Source: Nocardioides sp. | GTDB lineage: Bacteria > Actinomycetota > Actinomycetes > Propionibacteriales > Nocardioidaceae | Direction: 5' to 3' | DNA: 64,000 nucleotides | Assembly: GCA_020636915.1 (NCBI GenBank) | Contig: JACJWV010000013.1 | Span: 1-64,000 of the forward strand | Shown here: piece by piece, positions 8,199 through 15,017 of the stretch | Layout of the letters: each line of letters starts with the position of its first letter | Position numbering within the stretch: position 1 is the first letter of the stretch | Made by a program: the position numbers and the translations under genes | Notes under the pieces: generated by a model | The model's input: only the letters and a program-made list of their open reading frames with translations | The model's database searches: none | What the model was told of the DNA's origin: nothing

Positions 8199-9889
8199 CA
8201 CGACCCCCCGCTGCCCTGGTCCGTGGTGGGCTGACCCTGGATCTGGTCCTGCGTCGTGACCAGGTTGGGGGAGTAGTTGGCCGGCACGTTGACGAGCACG
8301 TAGCGCGGCGTCTTGTAGACGGCCTGGAGCTGGGGGTCGTTGCCCGCGGCTGCGTCGGGGTAGAGCTTGGTGAGCAGGTCGCCGTTGTCCATGGTGTCGA
8401 TCAGCATGTAGTCGACCTGGCCGGCCGGGTCGCGCGCGACCTCCTTCCACGGACCGTCGCTCTTGTCCACCCGGTCGAAGAACCACTCCGGGTGCCCGGT
8501 CAGCATCATCACGGCGTAGGTCTGGGCGTTGTCGGTGAGGATCGAGTTGTCCGACGTCACGTTGTTGCGGATGTACTCCGCCATCGCCTGCTCGGACACG
8601 ATGCCGACCTTGTCGCCGTTCAGGGTCTCGGCGCCCTCCTGGGACTCGCCGGTCGTGATCGCGACGGCGAACGGCGCCTCGAGGTTCTGGTAGCGGTAGG
8701 TCTTCATCGCGTGCAACGTCCACGGGATGCTGATCACCAGCGCGACGACCGTGAGGCCGGCGACCAGCGTGCTCCCCTCCTCCGCTGAGCGGGCCAGCCA
8801 GATCGCACCGACGACGGCGATCAGCAGCATCGGCAGCGCGTTGCGCATGAGCATCGGCGAGTCGGTGAGCCGGAACGCCACCGCGAGCGCGGGGGTGAGG
8901 ATCGAGGCGCCGAGCATGACGCCCAGCCACAGCGCGAACGGGTTGCCGCGCGCCAGGCCGGAGAAGATCAGCATGGGCAGGACGACGATTGCCAGCGGCG
9001 CGCCGTACAGCACCAGCTCGCCCGTGGCCTTCATCAGGTCGACGGCGGAGAACATCTCGAGCCCGCCGGACGCGGCCGCGTCACTGCTGTTGGTGATCCA
9101 CGCGAAGGGGTTCCACAGCAGGATGAAGTTGAAGACGGTCCACAGGGCCACGACGTAGACCGTGGGCGCGGTGAACCCGACGACGGTGCCCTCCACCTCG
9201 ACGCCGTCGGCGCCGAGCCGGGCCAGGATGGCGCCGACCATGATCGCGCTCAGCACGAACAGCGTCAGCGACGAGTAGCCGGCCAGGGCGGCGACGGAGT
9301 AGGAGATGCCCGCCAGCAGCACCCAGCGGACGTCCGCGGTGATGTACCACGCGAACAGCGAGCCGAGCGCGGTGATGACGAAGGCGATCCACACGAAGTG
9401 CCGGGTGCCGGTGGTGGCGTAGAGCAGGAGCAGCGGGTTGCAGCCGAGGGCGAGCAGCAGGGCGTAGCGCAGCGGACCAGCGACCAGCGCACGCCGCATC
9501 ATCGTGTTGAACGCGACCATCGTGATCGCGGCGAAGATCGCCGAGGCGACCGGTACGGCGGCCATCGAGGTCACGAAGCTGCGGACGACCGCCAGGGGCG
9601 TGATCAGCAGGGTGGCGAGCGGCGGGTAGTCGAAGCCGATCGCGGACAGCTTGGCCGGGTCGTTGTGCCACACCATGAGGGCGCGGTTGAGGCGGTCGAG
9701 CGTCTCGAACCCGACCACGTGGAGGTCTACGACGACCCAGTAGCCGAACCAGCTGTAGGCCACGGTGAAGAAGGCGAAGACCAGCACGCTCTCCCAGCGC
9801 CGCTTCGGGACGTCGTTCGGGCGACGACCGACCAGCTGGACGATCCCGCTGAGGCGTTCCTTGGTGTGGACGACGTTGACGGTGCTCAT
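8198..9889 (-). CDS. polytopic membrane protein, GT-C glycosyltransferase-like
   Basis: A 563-residue integral membrane protein. About ten to twelve hydrophobic segments lie between residues 34 and 395, and a soluble domain of about 165 residues follows, probably outside the cell. After the first segment, acidic residues in VVVDLHVVGFETLDR and the IGFDYPPL motif (84-91) resemble the first external loop of GT-C (GT39/ArnT-like) enzymes that use polyprenyl-linked sugars. The family call is tentative. It overlaps both neighbours by one to four bases, so it is produced with the GT2 protein. Possible role: modification or second transfer step on the polymer. Confidence 0.65.
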   Translation of the reverse strand: MSTVNVVHTKERLSGIVQLVGRRPNDVPKRRWESVLVFAFFTVAYSWFGYWVVVDLHVVGFETLDRLNRALMVWHNDPAKLSAIGFDYPPLATLLITPLAVVRSFVTSMAAVPVASAIFAAITMVAFNTMMRRALVAGPLRYALLLALGCNPLLLLYATTGTRHFVWIAFVITALGSLFAWYITADVRWVLLAGISYSVAALAGYSSLTLFVLSAIMVGAILARLGADGVEVEGTVVGFTAPTVYVVALWTVFNFILLWNPFAWITNSSDAAASGGLEMFSAVDLMKATGELVLYGAPLAIVVLPMLIFSGLARGNPFALWLGVMLGASILTPALAVAFRLTDSPMLMRNALPMLLIAVVGAIWLARSAEEGSTLVAGLTVVALVISIPWTLHAMKTYRYQNLEAPFAVAITTGESQEGAETLNGDKVGIVSEQAMAEYIRNNVTSDNSILTDNAQTYAVMMLTGHPEWFFDRVDKSDGPWKEVARDPAGQVDYMLIDTMDNGDLLTKLYPDAAAGNDPQLQAVYKTPRYVLVNVPANYSPNLVTTQDQIQGQPTTDQGSGGS

Positions 9890-12039
9890 GACGATGCCGA
9901 TCCGTCGTCGAGGCCGTGGGTGGTCTTCTCCCAGTAGAACGGGTTCGTGAACAGCTGGATGAAGCCCTTCCAGGCCGCCCAGCTCATCAGGCCCCAGTAG
10001 AGCGGCGAGATCAGTGCCGTCCGGGTCAGGGAGAACTCACCACGCTGGAGGCTGCCGGCGACGTTGAGGTAGACGAAGATGAAGTTGCCGATGAAGAGCA
10101 GTGCGCTGGCGACGTAGAAGATGATCCCGGGGAACAGCTGCTCGATGAAACCGGCCTGGGTGAAGACGTACAGCGTCGTCAGGCCCCAGAAGATCGGGTT
10201 CAGCAACAGCACGAACGCCGTGAGCATGGTCAGGTTGAACTTGAGGAAGTCGCGCATCCCGGTCGCCGCGAGCAGCTGCATCGGGTGCCGCATGTGCACC
10301 AGCCAGGTCTGGATGTAGCCCTTGTTCCAGCGGCTGCGCTGGCGGATCCAGTTCGGGACCTGGGAGTTGGCCTCCTCCAGCGTCGTCGAGTCGATCATCG
10401 CGGTGCGGTAGCCCTCGCGGTGCAGCCGGATGCCGAGGTCGGCGTCCTCGGTCACGTTGAACGGGTCCCAGGCGCCGAGGTCGCGCAGCTTCTCGGTGAT
10501 GAAGTGGTTGGACGTGCCGCCCAGGGGGATCGGCGCCCCCGCTGCACCCATCGCCGGGAGGATGAGCTCGAAGTGCATCGAGTACTCGTTCGCGAACCAC
10601 GCGGTCAGCAGGTTCTGGTCCTGGTTGAAGTGGTTGAGCTTGGCCTGGACGCAGACCACGTTCTCGTGCACCCGGGTGAAGGCGATGACCGCCTTCTTGA
10701 GCTGGTCGGGGTCGGGACGGTCCTCGGCGTCGAAGATGACGGTGAGCTCGCCGGTGGCGAGCTGGAGCCCGTAGTTGCAGGCCTTGGGCTTGGTCTTCGG
10801 CTGGCTGTCGGGGACGACGACGAGGTGGAAGTGCGGCGGCAGCTGCATCTCCCGGATCCGGTTGACCGTCTCCTGGTCGTCCTCCTCGCACAGCAGCTTC
10901 ACGTCGAGACGGGTGCGGGGGTAGTCCAGCGCGTTGATGTCGCGCACCAGCCGCGGGACGATCGCCGCCTCCTTGTAGAGCGGCACGAGGATCGTGTACA
11001 TCGGCAGGTAGCGCTCGTCGAGCGTCGCGATCTCCTCGTCGGTGACGTCGGTCTCCAGGTGCGTGCCGAGCGCCTGCATGGTCAGGCGGACCTTGTAGAA
11101 GGTGACCACGAGGTAGAGGAAGCTGCAGAACCCGACCAGGCCGATCGCGGTGGGCCACGGCCAGATGACACCGCAGACGACGATGATGATCGCGAGGATC
11201 ACCAGGCCGGCCTTCTGGCCGCCGGAGATGACGATGTGGGCCGATTCCTCGGGACGCGTCTCCATCAGGAGCCGGGTGGAGACCTCGGCGTAGTGGCGCG
11301 AGTGCACGCGCTGGATCAGCTGGTCGAGCTCGGCGCGGTTGGCGAGGAGCTGGCGGAACGGCGAGCCGAGGGCGTCCTCGACCTCGGCGGCCTGCTCGGC
11401 CCCGAGCGGACGCGCGACGGCGAGCAGCACCAGGTCCTCGGTGGCGGCGACCGGGACCGCCTGGAAGGCGAGCGCGAGCGGCTCGGGGAGCCGGCGGGCG
11501 ACCTCCATGTCGGGGGTGAACTCCGAGAGGCCCACCCGCTGCATCTGGTACATCTCCGAGAGCGCCGCGACGAGGGTGTCCTCGGTGATCGCCTCGTGCG
11601 AGACGAGGATGTCGCCGAGCGGGTCACCCGTGCGCGAGTACTCCAGCATCGCCCGCTGCAGCTGCTCGTCGGTGATCAGGCCGCTACGGGTCAGCATCTG
11701 GGCCATCTGCATCCGGGCGCGGCGCGCCTCGGGCGTCTCGACCTCGGTTCCCTGCGGCGGGTAGACCGAGTCGATGGCGGCGGTGATCTCGTTGACGGTG
11801 TGCCGCACCAGGCGGACCGGGCGGTCGATCCGCTCGGCGACCACGTGCGCGGTGATCGTGTCGTCGGCGTCGGCCGCGGCGACCAGGACGGTGCCGTCGA
11901 TCGCGGCGTACGGCATCACCCGGAACGTGCGGCAGATGCCCTCGGGGATCAGGTAGCGCAGGTCCTGGTCGACGCCGTCGGTCAACCGGGCGCCGCGGCG
12001 CACCTCGGTCGAGGCCGTGGCCGGCGTGGTGCTGGTCAT
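9886..12039 (-). CDS. membrane glycosyltransferase 2 with N-terminal MshEN-like region
   Basis: A 717-residue processive-type polysaccharide synthase. Residues about 108-250 resemble MshEN (GspE-N) domains: LTRSGLITDEQLQRAM (116-131) and LGDILVSHEAITEDTLVAAL (141-160) match the repeated pattern that in MshE-type proteins binds cyclic-di-GMP. Two membrane segments follow (276-314). The GT2 catalytic domain (about 345-580) has the acidic DAED (437-440), TED (530-532) and QRSRW (567-571) motifs of cellulose/hyaluronan-type synthases. Further membrane segments lie at about 603-697. NfrB-like proteins carry MshEN at the other end, so the order here is notable. Product is unknown; a secreted beta-glycan is plausible given the GH5 enzyme upstream. 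Confidence 0.85.
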   Translation of the reverse strand: MTSTTPATASTEVRRGARLTDGVDQDLRYLIPEGICRTFRVMPYAAIDGTVLVAAADADDTITAHVVAERIDRPVRLVRHTVNEITAAIDSVYPPQGTEVETPEARRARMQMAQMLTRSGLITDEQLQRAMLEYSRTGDPLGDILVSHEAITEDTLVAALSEMYQMQRVGLSEFTPDMEVARRLPEPLALAFQAVPVAATEDLVLLAVARPLGAEQAAEVEDALGSPFRQLLANRAELDQLIQRVHSRHYAEVSTRLLMETRPEESAHIVISGGQKAGLVILAIIIVVCGVIWPWPTAIGLVGFCSFLYLVVTFYKVRLTMQALGTHLETDVTDEEIATLDERYLPMYTILVPLYKEAAIVPRLVRDINALDYPRTRLDVKLLCEEDDQETVNRIREMQLPPHFHLVVVPDSQPKTKPKACNYGLQLATGELTVIFDAEDRPDPDQLKKAVIAFTRVHENVVCVQAKLNHFNQDQNLLTAWFANEYSMHFELILPAMGAAGAPIPLGGTSNHFITEKLRDLGAWDPFNVTEDADLGIRLHREGYRTAMIDSTTLEEANSQVPNWIRQRSRWNKGYIQTWLVHMRHPMQLLAATGMRDFLKFNLTMLTAFVLLLNPIFWGLTTLYVFTQAGFIEQLFPGIIFYVASALLFIGNFIFVYLNVAGSLQRGEFSLTRTALISPLYWGLMSWAAWKGFIQLFTNPFYWEKTTHGLDDGSASS

Positions 12040-12311
12040 GACGACGCTCCCGAACCGAAGCCGTGGCCGGTCGGGCGGTGGGCCTCGGGCGCCGCGCCGG
12101 GCGTGGACCCGGGGGCCGGCTCGGGCCCCCGCTTCTTGCCGCGGCCCCTGAACATCATGAAGGCGAGGTAGGCGAGGAGGAGCACGGCCAGCGGTGCGAT
12201 CAGGAAGCTCAGCATGACGGTCGCGAAGATCGCCAGGGTCAGCAGGATGCCGACGAAGGCAGCGCCGACGGACTTCGTCGGTGGCCGCGACGGGCTGGTC
12301 TGCACCGTCAT
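12036..12311 (-). CDS. small membrane protein, first gene of the polysaccharide-type operon
   Basis: A 91-residue protein starting at ATG 12311, which has a G-rich ribosome site (AGGGGGGAA) 5-13 bases upstream; upstream in-frame codons lack one. One long or two short hydrophobic segments (about residues 16-54) are followed by a basic cluster (FRGRGKKRG) and a Pro/Gly-rich tail. The stop overlaps the GT2 start by four bases. No family recognised. By position it could be an accessory subunit of the synthase, but that is inference. Confidence 0.65.
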   Translation of the reverse strand: MTVQTSPSRPPTKSVGAAFVGILLTLAIFATVMLSFLIAPLAVLLLAYLAFMMFRGRGKKRGPEPAPGSTPGAAPEAHRPTGHGFGSGASS

Positions 12312-12366
12312 GTCATTCCCCCCTGCTCGGTCGTCCCCCAACGCCCGAGCCATGTCGACTCACCAC

Positions 12367-12431
12367 CCCCATGGTGGACTCGATCCCCATGGTGGACTCG
12401 ATCTATGCCACGGTAGTGCCGTTTCAGGCAC
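12367..12431 (-). promoter_or_regulatory. candidate control region of the seven-gene operon
   Basis: The 224-bp gap between the small membrane protein and the GH5 gene holds two perfect 18-bp tandem units (12367-12384 and 12385-12402, each containing CCATGGTGGACTCGAT) and, 13 bp away, a 16-bp inverted repeat GTGCC-N6-GGCAC (12416-12431). These are the only ordered elements between the two genes and lie 56-120 bp upstream of the first operon gene. I could not fix a -10/-35 pair. The regulator is unknown. Confidence 0.45.
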
Positions 12432-12535
12432 ATCCCGGCCCGGTCTGGTCCACCGTTGATGGACTGTTGCCGAGTCGTTGACGGGCCGTGGATCGGCTGT
12501 GGATCTGGGGGCCGCCGGAGCCTCCTCGGACCGGC

Positions 12536-13717
12536 TCAGCCGTCCGCGTGGCCGGTGAGCCACTTGCGTGCCACCAGGCCGTACGCCGTGGGGTGCCCGC
12601 GCTCGTCGGTGACCAGTGCCATGGGGTCCGACGGGTGGTCGGCCCACACCCAGAACAGCACCCCGATGCCGTGCTCGTCGGCCCAGTCGAGGTAGCTCTC
12701 GACGTACCCGCTCCCGGGGTGCTGGGCGCCCAGCTCGGAGGTGACGACCGGGACGCTGTCGGCCAGCGTGCCGAGCACGTCGTTCCAGCACGTCTCGTCG
12801 GAGCACGCCTTGAAGTCGTAGGAGTGGACGGCCGCGACCAGCTGGTCGTCGTCGGGAGCGAACTCCAGCCAGTGGCTCAGGTCGTTGGCGTAGTCGAGGC
12901 CGCCCAGCAGGACGGGCTGCTCGGCCCCGGCACCCCGGATCGCGGTCACGACCGCCGCCATGCCCTGCACCGGGTAGGTCACCCGGCCCAGCGTGGCGGT
13001 GTGGTCGTCCTCGGTGGGTGCCTGGCAGCCGCCGTCGCGCCAGCACGCCCACGTGAGGTCGAACAGGTAGTGCGTGCCGCTCGCGTTGTAGCGGGAGTAG
13101 GGCTCGTTGAACGCGTCGAACATGACCGAGGGGTTGCCGGCGTACTCCTGGGCGACGGACTTCCAGAACGCGATGGACTCCGAGTCCGGCATCGCGAGGT
13201 TGCCGAACTCCGGCTGCCCGATCCGCTTGCGGCTGTGCAGGTCGAGGATCACGACCAGGCCCTCGTCGTTGAGCGCGGTGACGAACTTCTGCACCTCGGC
13301 GCGGTAGCCGTCGACAGTGCGCTCCTCGTACTGGTCGCTGACGGGCGCGCCGCGGGTGCCGAGCCAGCAGTCCTGGTTGAGCGGGAGGCGCACGGTGTTG
13401 GCGCCCCACTTCGCGATCATCTTGGCCTCGGTGGCGTAGGGGTCCGCGGCGATCACGTTGTCGAGTGCGGAGTAGCCCCACCCCTGGGCGCAGGCGTACT
13501 CGAAGCTGCTCCAGTTGACCCCGCGCGGCACGAACTCGCGACCGCTGCGGGAGTCGACGATCCGGTTGCCGTCGACGACGGGGTGCGGCGCCCCGGTGTC
13601 GGGCGAGCCGAAGGAGGCGATCGGCTCGCGCAGCTGCGTGTAGAGCGCGCCGCCGGCGACGAGCACGACGACGACCCCGAGCACGACCCAGCGCGCGCGG
13701 CGCCAGAGCTGACGCAT
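12536..13717 (-). CDS. membrane-anchored GH5-type endoglycanase
   Basis: A 393-residue protein with an N-terminal anchor (basic MRQLWRRARW, hydrophobic about 11-27) and an extracytoplasmic (beta/alpha)8 hydrolase domain. FDAFNEPY contains the expected acid/base Glu and VVTSELGAQ the expected nucleophile Glu of family GH5. The start at 13717 has a GGGGGG ribosome site upstream; only 45 bp separate it from the divergent gene at 13763. It is on the same strand as the GT2 operon, 224 bp upstream of it. Cellulase-type hydrolases commonly accompany cellulose-like synthases and trim the polymer, so a linked function is likely. Substrate is not proven. Confidence 0.8.
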   Translation of the reverse strand: MRQLWRRARWVVLGVVVVLVAGGALYTQLREPIASFGSPDTGAPHPVVDGNRIVDSRSGREFVPRGVNWSSFEYACAQGWGYSALDNVIAADPYATEAKMIAKWGANTVRLPLNQDCWLGTRGAPVSDQYEERTVDGYRAEVQKFVTALNDEGLVVILDLHSRKRIGQPEFGNLAMPDSESIAFWKSVAQEYAGNPSVMFDAFNEPYSRYNASGTHYLFDLTWACWRDGGCQAPTEDDHTATLGRVTYPVQGMAAVVTAIRGAGAEQPVLLGGLDYANDLSHWLEFAPDDDQLVAAVHSYDFKACSDETCWNDVLGTLADSVPVVTSELGAQHPGSGYVESYLDWADEHGIGVLFWVWADHPSDPMALVTDERGHPTAYGLVARKWLTGHADG

Positions 13718-13762
13718 TCGAAGCCCCCCTCTTCGCTGGGGCAAGGTTACTAGGGTGGCGGC

Positions 13763-15016
13763 GTGAGCGAGACGGTATTCACCTACGCCGCCCCCGCCCT
13801 GAAGTTCGGCAGCGGTGCCAGCGCCGAGATCGGCCACGACCTCGCGTCGTACGGCGCCCGCCGGGTGCTGCTCGTGACCGACCCGGGCGTCGCGGCCACG
13901 GGACACCCGGCCCGGATCGCCGAGCAGGTCACCGTCCGCGGGCTCGAGGTCACGACGTACGCCGGCGTGCACGTCGAGCCGACCGACGACTCGCTGCGCG
14001 ACGCGGTGGCCTTCGCCCGCGACGCCGGGCCCTTCGACGCGGTGCTCGCCGTCGGCGGCGGCTCCTCGATCGACACCGCCAAGGCCGTCAACCTGCTCAC
14101 CACCAATCCCGGCGAGCTGATGGACTACGTCAACGCGCCGATCGGGCGGGCGCAGGCGCCGAGCGCGCCGCTGCTCCCGCTCGTGGCCGTGCCGACCACC
14201 ACCGGGACCGGTGCCGAGAGCACCACGATCTGCGTGCTCGACGTGCTGTCGCTGCAGGTGAAGACGGGGATCAGCCACCCGGCGCTGCGCCCGACCCTCG
14301 CGGTGGTCGACCCGTCGCTGACCGTGACGCAGCCCGCGATGGTGACGGCGGCGGCCGGGATGGACATCCTCTGCCACGCCCTGGAGAGCTGGACCGCGCG
14401 GTGGTACGCCGACTTCGACGCCAAGCGGCCCGAGCAACGGGTGCCCTACTGCGGCGCCAACCCGGTGGCGGACATGTGGGCGGAGAAGGCGCTCACCCTG
14501 CTCGCGGGGGTCTTCCGTGACGCCGTGCGAGACGGCGGCGACCGGGCGGCGCGGGAGCAGATGGCGATGGCGGCCACCTTCGCCGGTCTGGGCTTCGGCA
14601 ACGCCGGCGTGCATATCCCGCACGCCAACGCCTACCCGATCGCCGGGCGGGTGCGCGACTACCACCCGGAGGGCTACCCGGAGGTGATGGTCCCGCACGG
14701 GATGGCGGTGGCGCTGACCGCGCCGGAGGCCTTCCGCTTCACCTTCGAGGCCGCCCCCGAGCGCCACGTGCACGCCGCGCGGCTCCTCGACCCGGCGGCC
14801 GAGGCTGGCTCGGACGGCCTGCCGACCGTGCTGACGGACCTGATGCGTGACATCGGACTGCCGAGCGGCCTGGCCGAGGTGGGGTACGGCGAGGCCGACG
14901 TGGACGACCTGGTGGCCGGTGCCGTGCAGCAGCAGCGGCTGCTGGCGACGGCGCCGCGGAGTCCCACGGAGGAAGACCTCGCGTCGGTGTTCCGCCGCTC
15001 GATGGAACACTGGTGA
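13763..15016 (+). CDS. hydroxyacid-oxoacid transhydrogenase (iron-type alcohol dehydrogenase family)
   Basis: A 417-residue group III (Fe-dependent) alcohol dehydrogenase-type protein. The GGGSSIDTAK nucleotide-binding motif (about 97-106), the TTTGTGAESTT region, and metal-ligand candidates in ILCHALESW and HIPHANAYP are visible. Overall it matches the ADHFE1-like branch, which transfers hydride between 4-hydroxybutyrate and 2-oxoglutarate, giving succinate semialdehyde and D-2-hydroxyglutarate. The next gene encodes a candidate D-2-hydroxyacid dehydrogenase, supporting that role. A TAGGGT hexamer (13751-13756) six bases before the GTG start suggests a leaderless transcript. Substrate is inferred, not shown. 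Confidence 0.75.
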   Translation: MSETVFTYAAPALKFGSGASAEIGHDLASYGARRVLLVTDPGVAATGHPARIAEQVTVRGLEVTTYAGVHVEPTDDSLRDAVAFARDAGPFDAVLAVGGGSSIDTAKAVNLLTTNPGELMDYVNAPIGRAQAPSAPLLPLVAVPTTTGTGAESTTICVLDVLSLQVKTGISHPALRPTLAVVDPSLTVTQPAMVTAAAGMDILCHALESWTARWYADFDAKRPEQRVPYCGANPVADMWAEKALTLLAGVFRDAVRDGGDRAAREQMAMAATFAGLGFGNAGVHIPHANAYPIAGRVRDYHPEGYPEVMVPHGMAVALTAPEAFRFTFEAAPERHVHAARLLDPAAEAGSDGLPTVLTDLMRDIGLPSGLAEVGYGEADVDDLVAGAVQQQRLLATAPRSPTEEDLASVFRRSMEHW

Positions 15017-15017
15017 G

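Noticed and set aside
9916..12171. 751-codon plus-strand open frame opposite the GT2 gene
   Set aside because: Low-complexity composition, no ribosome site, and the other strand holds all glycosyltransferase motifs.
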